In this document: positions 43,830-55,000 of the stretch, one piece after another | Layout of the letters: every line of letters starts with the position of its first letter | How positions within the stretch are numbered: the stretch's first letter is position 1 | From: Glandiceps talaboti | Lineage: Eukaryota; Hemichordata; Enteropneusta; Spengelidae | Assembly: GCF_964340395.1 (NCBI RefSeq) | Contig: NC_135567.1 | Coordinates: forward strand, 3,624,899-3,679,898 | Reading direction: 5' to 3' | Length of the DNA stretch: 55,000 bases | Made by a program: the position numbers and the translations under genes | The notes under the pieces: model-generated | Database searches by the model: none | Seen by the model: the letters and a program-made list of their open reading frames with translations, nothing else | Told to the model about the DNA's origin: nothing

Positions 43830-44300
43830 CTACAGAAGGAAATCAATGATCATAGGATCGGCGTCACTCTTTAGCCATGTTTCTGTAATGTTGAAAATAT
43901 TCAGATTTTCGACAAACAGTTTTGACGCGAGAGCAGCAATCTTCCGTTTAACAGAAGGGGCATTCAACAGGTCAAATTTCTGGAAACAAGTTGAGATCCT
44001 TGAGATTTTCAGTAAATACAGTCATGTTTTCTTTCTTTTAATGTTGTAATCACAGTTTACATAGCATTAACTCACTATAAATTACTTCATTAAAAATTGA
44101 AATTTGCTGCAGTGTCCATCCCAGCACCTGTTATATATGAAGCTGAATGACTTCTAAGTTCGCCGACAGGTAATAATTGTTTGAAACGAAAATATTTTTT
44201 TGTGATGTTTGTGTCTAGCTTTTCGACAACGAGGTTTAAAAAAATTAGGAGCTGTCTTGAACTTTGATAGCATATAATTCGTTCTGTTAGCCACACCCTT
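43830..44300 (-). pseudogene. LINE endonuclease remnant
   Basis: The minus strand reads LLNAPSVKRKIAALASKL and then NLNIFNITETWLKSDADP, the start of the AP-endonuclease of non-LTR retrotransposons (ITETWL is the diagnostic motif). The frame is lost after this. Upstream minus-strand text PRCRKARHKHHKK fits the basic stretch that precedes the endonuclease in such ORF2 proteins. It is fragmentary and dead. It could be from the same family as the reverse transcriptase at 1-1440, but the parts do not overlap. Confidence 0.65.
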
Positions 44301-45369
44301 AAGACACTGAAGTAGGTTGAATGACAAAGACTGGGAGGCTGTGATGATTCCGGTGCACATATACTCAGAAGGGTTCTACGAAATTACTAACTCAGCAGAG
44401 GAATAAAACCCTGCTACAGTTCACAGGCCGGTTCCAGGTATCGCAATAAAACAATCAGTAGAAATACAGAATTAGAGTGGCAAATGTGCAAGTTAAAGTC
44501 TTTTTTAAAAGTGGGAGCACGCTCAACAGGTAGGCAGCCGATCAACAGCGCCATCTACGGCATCTTGCTTTGTTATTCCATGACGGCCAATTCATATGAC
44601 AACGTTAATTCTTATGATATGAGACTTTACATTTATTCATATTTCTGTTTGGATATTAAGGGTAAATATTGCGAAGTACTTTAGCTGACCTCATTTGTTT
44701 GATTTTTATTTATTTTTTAGTTAATTTTGATTCCATTTTGTGTGGGTGGTTTTATTATTTCTTATTCTCGTAAAACAATCATGTGTACAAGAACTTTGCA
44801 TTTCCCAATAATACAATTCATTTTTAGAATAAACTTAGGATTATTTGGTTTCCATGGACTTAGTGAGAATTTAAACCCCTTTCAAGTTTCGTCATTCAAT
44901 TTATGGTAGTATTTTCAGTAAAATGAAACATTTGAATTTGATATTTCATAGCCTTCTTGACATAGCTAATCATTTGTCTCGCACAGATTAATGTTCTATG
45001 TAAATTCATGTTATACCAGGCAAACCGTTAAATTTAAATTTTAGTCAGTACTTAAATGTCTGATTGCGGAACAAATCAGAGGTCAATTACAATGTCGATT
45101 TTTCTGATTCAATTCTTATAATATTATTATTATTAACAGAGCAGACAGATAAATTAAAGAAACTAAACACCCCTTTTAACACTAATATGGTTTTAAAGTA
45201 TCATTTCAGTCTATCACATGTTTGTGTAAATTTATAACGATGATAATGACAGGAGTAAATAAAAGAATGATGTGAAAGATATTGGCAGTTTAGTTTGGTG
45301 ACAAGAATTGTGAAGAGAATGGGAATCACATCATATCTTCATGTCACAGTGAACCTTCAATATAAGTAA
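44301..45369. other. No recognised gene
   Basis: AT-rich, short frames only. Confidence 0.4.
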
Positions 45370-45480
45370 ACTAAAGCTTACCAGATTTAAACTGAATGCC
45401 TTCCGTAAGGAATTTCATGATTTATGCAAGAAATTTAGCTCTATATGTGATTCGTCAAATCCCAATGAAAGTTAATAGTT
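45370..45480 (-). repeat. Duplicated segment X, copy 1
   Basis: It shares CCAGATTTAAACTGAATGCC, TTCCGTAAGG and GCAAGAAATTTAGCTCTA with 51118-51245. On the minus strand both copies end in AAATCTG|GTAA, a possible splice donor. The frame is broken in this copy. Confidence 0.7.
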
Positions 45481-45801
45481 GTCAAAAATGTTGTAAAAAA
45501 TTACTTAAGTCTAATTACTCAAATTGGTCATTAATATTCAAGGGGTGAACAAATGTGATGGTCATGAAAAATGATAATTGTTATTTAATTCATGTTGTCC
45601 TTCCAAGTTTCAATTAAGCTGATGTGATAGACTCTATCACAAAATGAGACACACAAATGCTTCTATTAAAACTCTAAAATGCTAACACATCGTCTGGCTA
45701 AACTTACATGATTTATAATATATACATGCAGACACCCATTTCATTCCATCCATCCATACATATATACATACATAATATTGCATACATGCAAGCATCATAT
45801 G

Positions 45802-45903
45802 CCCTTGAATGAATGAATGAATGAATGAATGAATGGATGAATGAATGAATGAATAAATACATAAGTAAGTAATCATAACTAACTAAATAAATAAATAACT
45901 AAC

Positions 45904-45962
<59 letters not shown>

Positions 45963-45965
45963 ATA
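45802..45965. repeat. (GAAT)n and (AAAT)n microsatellites
   Basis: GAAT units at about 45807-45853 and AAAT units at about 45885-45965. Confidence 0.95.
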
Positions 45966-46526
45966 CAATGGAACTTTATGAGCACCCATTCTTCCTTTGA
46001 AATGAAAACAATATAAACAAACTAAAAAATACTTAAGTCTGCGATATTTATTTGACAAGGTAACTACAATGTATCTTGCATCTCTAAAAAATGAAATATG
46101 TACAACTCTTGAATCCAAACATCCTATCGCCTGACATTAATACAAATAAAAGAAAGGTTATAATTCATTCCTTACTATGTTGATACTTGCCATTGGTGAA
46201 CCTTATATAACATCATTTTATGAGCCCTACTCTAAATGTAATATAAAGGTAAAGGTTGTAAAGGTTAATGTCACTCCAGGAAATATATATATTGTTATCA
46301 ACTAGTTACTGGCAAGTTACTTTATGATTTCATGTCATATAAATATATCTATTCAACTAATACTCATGTGTGTCTGCTAAGTCTAATAATGCTACATGCA
46401 GATCAATTCATGAATATTCATTGTTAAAGTAATACATATGTATGTAATCCAAGTCCCATAATGCAACACTGTGGACCACTATAGTTTGTTTTGTAGTTAC
46501 TTGGTAATCTACAAAATCTATGTGAT

Positions 46527-46640
46527 GTGAAATTATGAGTTGACTCTCCAGACCCCAAAGTTTATGAAAGCCACCTTATATCCTGGAGTGGTGTCTCTTT
46601 CATTCAGCTTAGTTTTCACTAATACAAACCTATTGCTTGT
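46527..46640 (-). pseudogene. C-terminal-exon-like segment Y, copy 1
   Basis: The minus strand reads RFVLVKTKLNERDTTPGYKV then AFINFGVWRVNS and a stop. It is paralogous at the protein level to 50798-50900. The family is not recognised. Confidence 0.4.
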
Positions 46641-47237
46641 GTATTGTCATGTTGTCACTTTATGCTTAACCTGAGTACAAATGTATGCCAAAGACAATCT
46701 CAACTGAAATCTATAAATGACCTAGAGTTCATATATAATAACTTTCAGTGTGTCTCAATACTGTATTGTAAATTTGCATCCAGTCAGACAATGGGTCTAT
46801 AAACAGTACTATAACAATATTTAAAAAATCATAAAACTACAGAAATTAGATAACTTTAAAAATTTAAATAACATTTTAAAAAGAACAATAAAGAAAGTGG
46901 TGTCGAAGCACAACTTTGTTATTTTTACCAACAGCCTCAGGCTTTGTTGACTAAGTTGTTTTCATACATCCTCACACACTTTACTGAGCCTCTAGCAAGA
47001 CTGAACCTGTAGTTCATTCCTACTAACAAATCTATAAAGGTGAATTCTATCATAATTAGATATGCACATATCAAGTACTGTATTAAAACTGTCACTTAAC
47101 AAGTCTTTTATATCCAGCTCAACAAACATACACTAGAAACAGTGTTGTGTATTATTTCATGATTTCTCAACCTGAAATTGATATCACATCATTCTGTAAT
47201 AAATTATCAATTACTGAAGAACAAGTCATCCATAATG
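46641..47237. other. No recognised gene
   Basis: Nothing supported. A weak resemblance of 46985-47040 to the upstream part of the segment at 50900-51000 was noted. Confidence 0.35.
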
Positions 47238-47535
47238 TATGTATGTATGTATGTATGTATGTATGTATGTATGTATGTATGTATGTATGTATGTATGTAT
47301 GTATGTATGTATGTATGTATGTATGTATACATGTATGTATGTATGTATGTATGTATGTATGTATGTATGTATGTATGTATGTATGTATGTATGTATGTAT
47401 GTATGCATGTATGTATGTATGTATGTATGTATGTATGTATGTATGTATGTATGTATGTATGTATGTATGTATACATGTATGTATGTATGTATGTATGTAT
47501 GTATGTATGTATGTATGTATGTATGTATGTATGTG
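47238..47535. repeat. (ATGT)n microsatellite, about 300 bp
   Basis: Almost pure GTAT units with two ATACATGT interruptions (about 47327 and 47470) and one GCATGT. The spacing of the identical interruptions, about 143 bp, suggests an internal duplication. Confidence 0.97.
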
Positions 47536-47539
47536 TTGT

Positions 47540-48890
47540 GTACCTGTATGCACATTTTTATGCCAACAATTGCACAATTCGTAGGACTGCACTGTGCTTG
47601 TCAACTGTGCTAGCTTGTACTATATGGTGGTGCCATCGAATCTATATGTGTATGTGTATCATTTCATGCATGCAGGACTCTGTGTAATATGATGCTTGTA
47701 ATGAGTAGTGACTCATATGTAAATTTAATTCTGAAAGCTTGCCACAGGGTTTTTCACCATTGCTTTGCACTACACAGTCAATGGTATTAGTCAGTTCTCA
47801 TACAGATGAATGGTGGTTACAAACTATTTTAATGTATTTAAAAGTAAAAGTTTCTGAGAAAATTTTAAACTTTATGATTATGCCTTGTACTCTTCTATCA
47901 GTATGCAATATTCTTTCTACATTTAATGGAAGCATATTTGTTGATGTGTTTATGTTTTCAAACTACATTATAATAAGTGTAAAGATATACCAACAAGGAC
48001 ACATAGCAATGTTAATGTGGATTAAAGTTGTATACATATCATCCACTAATATAACAGCATTGGTCTACTATGCATGAACTTTGAAAATTATCATTTAGCA
48101 TTAAATCACAAACTTTGAAAATCACTATATAAAGTAATATGAACTTGAGAAATCACTGAACATCATGAACTTTGAATAAATTACTAGCTAACATAATAGT
48201 ATAATGGACTTACCAATCAGACTTCAGTTAAACTTCAGTGTAAAATATAGTTAAATGAAAATATTATTGATTTAACTAATATAGATTGACATTCTCAGAT
48301 CACATGACATACCAACTACAACAACATAAATCTACTGTAACAGTAACCCATCTACAATATTGATGTGTCTACAATATATTTCACCTACACTCAGCTTGTT
48401 ATACTAGCTATTCAAATTAGATAAGTTAGCTACATTCCAAAAATGCTATTAGACATACCTGTGTATGACTGTATTTGTATATTCACACAATATTTGCTGT
48501 ATATGACAACTATACATACATTATCACATTTTATGTTTGGTCCTTGTAAGTAGAAGGCTGGGTGTCCCAGTTATACATATAATGATAACACACACTATAG
48601 CCACTCAGCTATGGCAGCATTTTCAAATCACAATATTTACTAGATAAAGCATTTTATCACAAGCTAAGTGTAATTTTAGTAGAAATCTCATAGACACGGA
48701 CCAGGGATGCAGACAGATATTGTAGACGTTTCTCAGCTGAAAGATCAAATACCCTGATGATTTATGACATAGTAAGGGGCGAGATCAATAGTTCTTAGAG
48801 TGTACGGTGAAACTCGAAATTATTTTAATTAAGCCTGAGACGCCCACCTCTAGCTAACTCAACTGGCCAGACAGCACAATAAATTTCAAA
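47540..48890. other. No recognised gene
   Basis: AT-rich. Several short GAACTTTGAAAATCA-type repeats lie near 48070-48180. Confidence 0.45.
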
Positions 48891-50440
48891 TATGTGTGTA
48901 GTAGTGTATAGTGCTATGAATACAAAGTGAATATGTGCGTAGTATGTAGTGCTATGAATACAAAGCCAGTATGTAGTAGTATGTAGTGCTATGAATACAA
49001 AGCCAGTATGTAGTAGTATATAGTGCTATGAATACAAAGCCAGTATGTAGTAGTATATAGTGCTATGAATACAAAGCCAGTGTGTAGTAGTATATAGTGC
49101 TATGAATACAAAGCCAGTAGGTAGTAGTATATAGTGCTATGAATACAAAGCCAGTGTGTAGTAGTATATAGTGCTATGAATACAAAGCCAGTGTGTAGTA
49201 GTATGTAGTGCTATGAATACAAAGCCAATATATAATATTATGTAATGCTATGAATACAAAGCCAGTAAGTAGTAGTATGTAGTGCTATGAATACATAGTA
49301 TGTAGTAAATAAATAATGATAAATAATGTTGGGTTCTTATATAGCTCTTTCCCACTCCGTGCTCAAAGCGCTTTTATAATTATTACCCCTGGCTCGGATC
49401 AGAACGGCACATCGGCCCTTTTGTCTCCCTCAACTTAACTCCCCGGGAGCATACCATCCATTGCAGCTGTTTTAAGCGCATATGATTAAAGTCTTCACAT
49501 TGCAACCGACATCTTACCAGGTCCCCAATTACACAGCTGAGTTGACTGAGGCACAGTCGTGGTTCAAATCTTGCCCAAGGACTTTAACCACTCAGAAACA
49601 AACAGCAGGCAGCGACAGGGCTCGAACCTGCAACCTGTAGATTCCAAGCCAGTATGTAGCAGTGTGACTTATAGTGCTATGAATACAAAGCCAGTATGTA
49701 GTAGGATGTAGTGCTATGAATACAAAGACAGTATGTAGTAGTGTGTAGTGCTATGCATACAAAGCCAGTATGTAGTAGTATGTAGTGATATGAATACAAA
49801 GACAGTATGTAGTAGTGTGTAGTGCTATGAATACAAAGCCAGTATGTAGTAGTATGTAGTGCTATGAATACAAAGCCAGTATGTAGTAGTATGTAGTGCT
49901 ATGAATACAAAGCCAGTATGTAGTAGTGTGTAGTGCTATGAATACAAAGACAGTGTGTAGTAGTGTGTAGTGCTATGAATACAAAGCCAGTATGTAGTAG
50001 TATGTAGTGCTATGAATACAAAGCCAGTATGTAGTAGTATGTAGTGCTATGAATACAAAGCCAGTATGTAGTAGTGTGTAGTGCTATTAATATAAAGACA
50101 GTATGTAGTAGTATGTAGTGCTATGAATACAAAGCCAGTATGTAGTAGTGTATAGTGTTATGAATACAAAGCCTGTATGTAGTAGTATGTAGTGCTATGA
50201 ATACAAAGCCAGTATGTAGTAGTATGTAGTGCTATGAATATAAAGACAGTATGTAGTAGTATGTAGTGCTATGAATACAAAGCCAGTATGTAGTAGTGTA
50301 TAGTGCTATGAATACAAAGACAGTATGTAGTAGTATGTAGTGCTATGAATACAAAGCCAGTATTTAGTAGTATGTAGTACTATGAATACAAAGACAGTAT
50401 GTAGTAGTATGTAGTGCTATGAATACAAAGCCAGTATAAA
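48891..50440. repeat. 37-bp minisatellite, about 30 copies, split by a SINE
   Basis: Units of AGCCAGTATGTAGTAGTATG plus TAGTGCTATGAATACAA have a 37-bp period. They are found at 48891-49305 (about 11 units) and again at 49651-50440 (about 21 units). Confidence 0.95.
49306..49650 (-). mobile_element. tRNA-derived SINE with a CR1/L2-like tail, inserted in the minisatellite
   Basis: Read on the minus strand, it begins near a Pol III B-box, GGTTGCAGGTTCGAGCCC. A body follows with TTAAAGTCCTTGGGCAAG and a 3' end AAGCGCTTTGAGCACGGAGT and AGCTATATAAGAACCC, ending in an A/T-rich tail (ATTATTTATCATTATTTATT). A 9-base direct repeat, AGTATGTAG, flanks it at 49297-49305 and 49651-49659. The A box is not clear, so it may be 5' shortened. 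The tail resembles the CR1/L2-type 3' end shared by many metazoan SINEs. Confidence 0.75.
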
Positions 50441-50444
50441 GTGA

Positions 50445-50790
50445 AGGAAAAAGTAGTTCTTTTGTTGACACTTTACTTTATTTTAGTGCCATGCATTTGC
50501 TATACCTAAGATTCTCCCCTTTCTCTTAATTTGAATATTTGTATTTCGGGGTACAAACAGATTCCATTTAAATGTAATCTTTTTTGTAGAAGTATAAAAG
50601 GAGATGACGCACCATATATAGTGATGGGTACATGTTTATGCATACTATACTTTGTCTTTCTGTTAATACTACATGTTTCCATACAAATGACTTAATTAAT
50701 TGGAAGTATACTGCAACACATACAATTGATAGTAGTAATTAAAGGACAATCAAAATGGTGTCACATGGCCATAAAGCGAAATGAATATGA
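50445..50790. other. No recognised gene
   Basis: Nothing supported. Confidence 0.35.
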
Positions 50791-50797
50791 TGTGAAA

Positions 50798-51007
50798 TCA
50801 TGAAATAACTCTCCAGAACCAAACATTCACGAAAATACAATTATTTCCCGGAGTGGGGGTTCCTCTTAAAGGGTATATGTTGGTTACCAGAATAACTCGC
50901 AACAGTGACAAATGTTCAGAGACTTGAGAAAGTCTATAAAGGTAGTCTCTAAGTACTTCATTGATAGACAAGCTCCAGTCTGTGTACAGTTTCTCTCTTT
51001 GTTTCAA
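50798..51007 (-). CDS. C-terminal-exon-like segment Y, copy 2 (unknown protein)
   Basis: The minus-strand frame reads REKLYTDWSLSINEVLRDYL, then RLSQVSEHLSLLRVILVTN and GNNCIFVNVWFWRVIS before a stop. Its last 34 residues match copy 1 at 46527-46640 (shared LV-T, TPG, WRV-S). It could be a last exon of an unknown gene, with an acceptor such as TTTGAAACAAAG, or a decayed copy. No function is suggested. Confidence 0.35.
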   Translation of the reverse strand: MKQREKLYTDWSLSINEVLRDYLYRLSQVSEHLSLLRVILVTNIYPLRGTPTPGNNCIFVNVWFWRVIS

Positions 51008-51117
51008 ATAACATATTTTAGCGTAATTGTTTTCTTTTGTGTGAAATAGCGACCTGAGTGGTGAGTGATTGTGAACAGTTGGGCAAACAGTTAGATCTGA
51101 ACTAGTATGTGGGGAAA

Positions 51118-51245
51118 AATATTTTTACCAGATTTAAACTGAATGCCTTCCGTAAGGGTAATATTGAAATGTATGCAAGAAATTTAGCTCTACATCTTTG
51201 CTTTTTCAAGTCCCAGTGAACGTTAGTTGTCAAAAATGATGTTCA
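51118..51245 (-). repeat. Duplicated segment X, copy 2
   Basis: It is homologous to 45370-45480. On the minus strand it is open (DLKKQRCRAKFLAYISILPL then RKAFSLNL) and ends at AAATCTG|GTAAAA, upstream of segment Y copy 2, so X then Y could be consecutive exons. Confidence 0.5.
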
Positions 51246-51682
51246 AATGTCCGCTTCCTATTGTTAACACAGGAAAGCTTGCTATCCTTGACTTCAGTCT
51301 GCTTTCGCGAACCCCTACATACCCAGGATATGTACACCCGTTTCCATGGCAAATAATAAACGAAATTCAAACCCTCATAACATTGCTACTATGCATCAGA
51401 AAGTTTACATAATTCGTGATAAGCACCTAAACACTTTAATACAGTGAAGAGATACGGTATTATTGCCCTACTTCGTCCCTGGGTAAAGTGTATATATTCC
51501 TGTTTCTAACGAGATTGACAGACGCACCATCTGCTGCAAATCCTATAAGTTTCTACTTCCAACTTTCATCAACTTTGTCACATATAGTTTTTTGTCACAC
51601 TAGCACCATCATCGGCATGTGCGTGTTGAACTTCCTTCTGTTCTGCTAAATTAACCTTAAGTGTACAAGTAGGTTTGTCTAC

Positions 51683-51871
51683 TCATCGCATGTAGACGAT
51701 TTCACACTCCTGCATAGCTCTATCAGTGTCGCAGTCAATCAAATTAGAAAAATATTTAGTTTCGTTTCTGGTATCGTTATCCATGTCATTCCTGATTCGT
51801 CCAGCAATTGTTCTGATCATCTCCGAGCATTTATGAATGTTATCATAGGTTGGCTTTAATACCGACGCCAT
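51683..51871 (-). CDS. Possible first exon of a minus-strand gene
   Basis: ATG in a strong context (AAAAAAATGGCGTCGG, which also resembles a YY1 site over the start codon). It opens a frame of about 62 codons: MASVLKPTYDNIHKCSEMIR, TIAGRIRNDMDNDTRNETKY and FSNLIDCDTDRAMQE. It is helical and charged, not low complexity. A donor may lie at GAGT|GTGAAATC near 51700. It could start the X-Y gene or even the ROCO gene, but no link can be shown. Confidence 0.4.
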   Translation of the reverse strand: MASVLKPTYDNIHKCSEMIRTIAGRIRNDMDNDTRNETKYFSNLIDCDTDRAMQECEIVYMR

Positions 51872-51879
51872 TTTTTTCT

Positions 51880-52334
51880 GAGCAGTAGCAATAACTCGGA
51901 AATAGTGAAAATGTCAGTTCTTGTTTGGCTATCAGATAGGCAATATTTATCTTTGTTTTTTATTTCTGCTATTCTGTTATCACCATTCAAGTACTAGGAT
52001 CTACAAGTGTATTACCACAAAAGTGGAAACGGTGGTCAAAGTAGCCCTGTTTTCGAAATGCTATCAAAGGTCAAATATATGTACTATGTGTTTCTGTATA
52101 TCTCCGCGTATTTTGCCACATCGTGCTGTAGTGAAGTAAGAACACACTCGTCTAACTTCTTTCGAAAACTTCGTTCGAATGCATGCCAATCTCAGATATT
52201 TTAGTGCCTCAAGGTCGCCAGCAATGTAGTTATCGCAAATTTATCGTTTCAAATTAATTTTTCCTCAGTGTATCTTTTGTGTAACTGTACACATGCAGTC
52301 TCTAGCTGTAGTTATCTATTCAACACTATATTAG
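51880..52334. other. No recognised gene
   Basis: Possible upstream region of the minus-strand start at 51871. Only short frames. Confidence 0.35.
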
Positions 52335-53466
52335 TGGAGAACCATTTGACTTCTGGGGAGGGGGGTTTGGAGAAGTTTGGAAAAAATAATTTGTCGGCAG
52401 GTGAAGGAGAAAAAAAATAATTTGATCCCATAATGGCTTGAGAAAAAAATCTGGGAATTTGATTATATCTCATTTTTGTCTCATTTATTGTCAATATTTT
52501 GAGCAAGCCCTATGGGTTTTTTTCCAGCATTTTTATATGGGGTTGCTTTCAATTACTGTCAATTAGCATTTTGTCTGCCATGTGCAAAAATCAGTTTCAA
52601 CAAACATGTCAAAATGCAAATTCCAATGATTATATGCAGTATCACAACACAGAAAAATATATCATATTCATCAGCTCTTTTCATTACACAGTTTTTATTA
52701 ATGTGCTTTACTGATATTCTATACGGTATTGCATGTTTCAAATTTCCCTTTCCACTTTAATGAAAATATTTTGTTTAATATGACCACCCTTCCATTGTTC
52801 GTAAGTGATATCTAACTATTTAATGTAAACTGATTTTAGTACATAGCAAGGAAGACAAATATGGATGCAACTTTTTATGTATTAAAAACATTGTCAGAAG
52901 TTTTAAAAAAAAGTATCCCAGTCTGCTGCCAATATAGAATGTCAATGATAAAGAGTCACTTGAGAGGAACATGAAACAAATGGAGTGGTTAAGAAGTATC
53001 AAAAACTCTATAAAACATGCTTGTCAAATTCCTCTCCAATTGAGATGACTATAACTTTACAACATAAACTCTAAGGCATGCTAAATACTTTCTAGAAATG
53101 ATAAGTTGAACACCAGCTGCTAAATCTTTAACAAATAATACTAACTATCATAGAGAAAATCGAAAAATAAACTTTTTATACTAAACTTTGCATAAATATT
53201 AGTATTAATAAACATGCATAAAATACTGTGACATGAATCAACTTTTAGCAGAAGCATGGACTGTAAACTGCTACTTATTGCTACTTACACAGAACAAGTT
53301 AGTTTTGAACCAGTGACATGTAGGTATAGTTATGAACAGCACGTTAGAAATTGGTAATCGGAAAAAATGGCATTGTTTTCACATATGGAAAAAATAATAT
53401 GATGCAGGACTGACCATTTTTTTTGCTGCTATACCCACTCCCCCCCCCCAACGAAATGGTTCTCCC
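52335..53466. mobile_element. Second element with inverted G-run ends, about 1.13 kb
   Basis: The left end is TGGAGAACCATTTGACTTCT followed by GGGGAGGGGGG. The right end is CTCCCCCCCCCAACG followed by AAATGGTTCTCCC. The terminal 12 bases GGAGAACCATTT are a perfect inverted pair, and each is followed by a G run inward. No transposase or target duplication was established. Confidence 0.5.
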
Positions 53467-53825
53467 CTTATGTATTCACAACAATCTGTATGTGTATTCT
53501 ATTTCCGTATCATATTTTGCAGTTTTTACGACCATTGCTGTTTCAATGACCATTTCGGTTGTATGGACCATTACGCCAACAACGACACTTACGATACTAT
53601 TATGGTAACTATGGTTACAACGGTAATGTGTATAATCTTACATGGACATATGGCTGTAATGCTCTTCATTAATGACTCAAAATAAAACCGTAATAACTGT
53701 ATACAAAAACTCTTACAGACTTCATCCTGGAATATCAAAATAGCAGAAAGCTACAAAAGATTGCCGACACAGTACATTGTTTTGATGAAGCTCCTAAATG
53801 TTATGTCTTTTGCGAGGCAAATACA
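53467..53825. other. No recognised gene
   Basis: Nothing supported. GACCATTNCGG-like inverted text near 53530-53575 was noted. Confidence 0.35.
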
Positions 53826-54824
53826 ACCAAAATAGCGCCAATGTCGTTTTAGCACAACTTTACAGTTTTTAAGAATGTTTATCCGTATGTTGATCCATTC
53901 TAGGTACAGTTGTTCATTTGCTGGATGACTATCCAGTTGACTATCATATCCAACCATGTTATTATCTTTGCAATATATGCAATCATTTGGCTGTTGCTAT
54001 GGGTGTGGTCATGTTGCTCGACATATTTACATACATTTTTTGAATTTACTTGTCTATTAATTCCTGTTATCTTTGCAATATACGTCATCGTTTGTCTGTT
54101 GCTATGGGCGTGGTCTTGTTGCTAGGTACATTTACATACTTTGTATGAATGTTTATTCACTTGCCTATTAATCCCCTGTTATCTTTGTGAAATACATCAC
54201 CATTTGGCTGTTGCTATGGGCGTGGTCATGGTTGCTAGGGTATATTTGCATACATTTTTTGAATGATTACTCACTTACTGATACTGCTATTTGACCAATA
54301 TATAATGCCATTTGGTTGTTGCTGAGGGCGTGGCCAATTGTGTCAAAATATTTTTTAAGAAAAACATCTGCAGAATAACACTTCTAGAAACATCTCACCA
54401 AATTTCAGTTTCACTGATCAAGTACTTTTTGAGATTTAAATTTTGGGCAAAATTCACTTTTTCACACTTAATTTGCATATTACTGATGAGATCATTACAT
54501 GGTTAAGATTTCTTCATTGATACACCCCCCAGATGCATCCCTATTAAATTTAAGCCCAATCTGCTGAGTAGCTTTGGAATTAAAGATTTTTGACTAAAAA
54601 GAAATGTTTTTAGCCCTAATTTGTATATTACTGAGGGAATCATCATGTCATGAACAAATCTTAATTTACTTCCCCGTAGGAACATTCCCATCAAATTTCA
54701 GGTCAATCTGCCGACTAGTTTTGGAGTTTAAATTGTTTGACCAAAATAACATTTTTTGACCCAAAACGCATATTTCTGATGCGATCATTTTCATTACACA
54801 CACAACAGTTTTGACTTTAAGGTG

Positions 54825-54885
<61 letters not shown>

Positions 54886-54950
54886 ATACAGACACTTGTC
54901 AATGCCTATAGCACTACTGAACCTAGTCTTGCTGCTAGACGTTCGGGCTT
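53826..54950 (+). repeat. Interspersed repeat R1, copy d
   Basis: It starts CCAAAATAGCGCCAATGTCG and TAGCACAACTTTACAG. About four core monomers follow (TATGGGCGTGGTC), then TTGACCAAAA text, (CA)n at about 54828-54890 and CCTATAGCACTACTGAACC. The 3' end differs from the other copies. Confidence 0.85.
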
Positions 54951-55000
54951 TCTTTCGATGCTATAACTATAAGCGAACGAAGTTCGCATGTGAGGGCTTG

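Noticed and set aside
43846-44049. Plus-strand 67-codon frame as a gene
   Set aside because: It is the antisense shadow of the LINE endonuclease remnant on the minus strand.
47147-47687. Frames of 109-169 codons on both strands
   Set aside because: They exist only because the ATGT repeat has no stop codon in any frame.

Overview
This window is eukaryotic, AT-rich, intron-rich DNA from an animal, most likely a marine invertebrate. The evidence is spliced exons with GT-AG borders, animal-type domains (ankyrin, Roc-COR, death effector domain), decayed LINE retrotransposons, a tRNA-derived SINE, and dense microsatellites and minisatellites. The taxon cannot be fixed from sequence alone. The ROCO and glycosyltransferase-like content and the repeat types would suit an amphioxus, hemichordate, echinoderm or lophotrochozoan.

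The main gene is on the minus strand, 39054 down to 7737. I assembled 15 exons by hand from GT-AG borders and matching codon phase. They sum to 2448 bases (815 codons plus a stop) in one unbroken frame, with the 5' end not found. The product is a DAPK-type ROCO protein: two ankyrin repeats, a Roc GTPase, a COR domain, a short Cys-containing region, and a C-terminal death effector domain (DED). The DED is split by a 9.2 kb intron. Inside that intron, on the opposite strand, lies a second gene with a 1374-codon open frame (10597-14721). It looks like a DDE-type transposase with PPxY motifs, a long coiled coil and an acidic repeat tail. Its upstream intron carries an inverted copy of its own start-codon region.

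The left flank (1-7700) holds a broken LINE reverse transcriptase and a large inverted repeat. Each arm of that repeat carries a remnant of a GT-B (group 1) glycosyltransferase domain, arranged head to head around an interspersed repeat. The right flank (39-55 kb) is mostly repeats. It also holds a LINE endonuclease remnant, a SINE inside a 37-bp minisatellite, two related C-terminal-exon-like segments and a possible first exon at 51.8 kb.

Several interspersed families recur. R1 (copies near 4.3, 27.7, 39.8 and 53.8 kb, plus a partial at 18.4 kb) and R2 (21.9 and 34.0 kb) have internal tandem cores followed by a CA or GACA microsatellite, like the 'pearl'/Helentron-type non-autonomous elements. 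R3 (22.6 and 41.2 kb) contains a telomere-like array in one copy only. Two elements are bounded by inverted ends with long G runs (30.97-33.0 kb and 52.3-53.5 kb). The ROCO introns also hold minisatellites with periods of 40, 56, 75 and 181 bp. No tRNA, rRNA, CRISPR or bacterial-type operon was seen.
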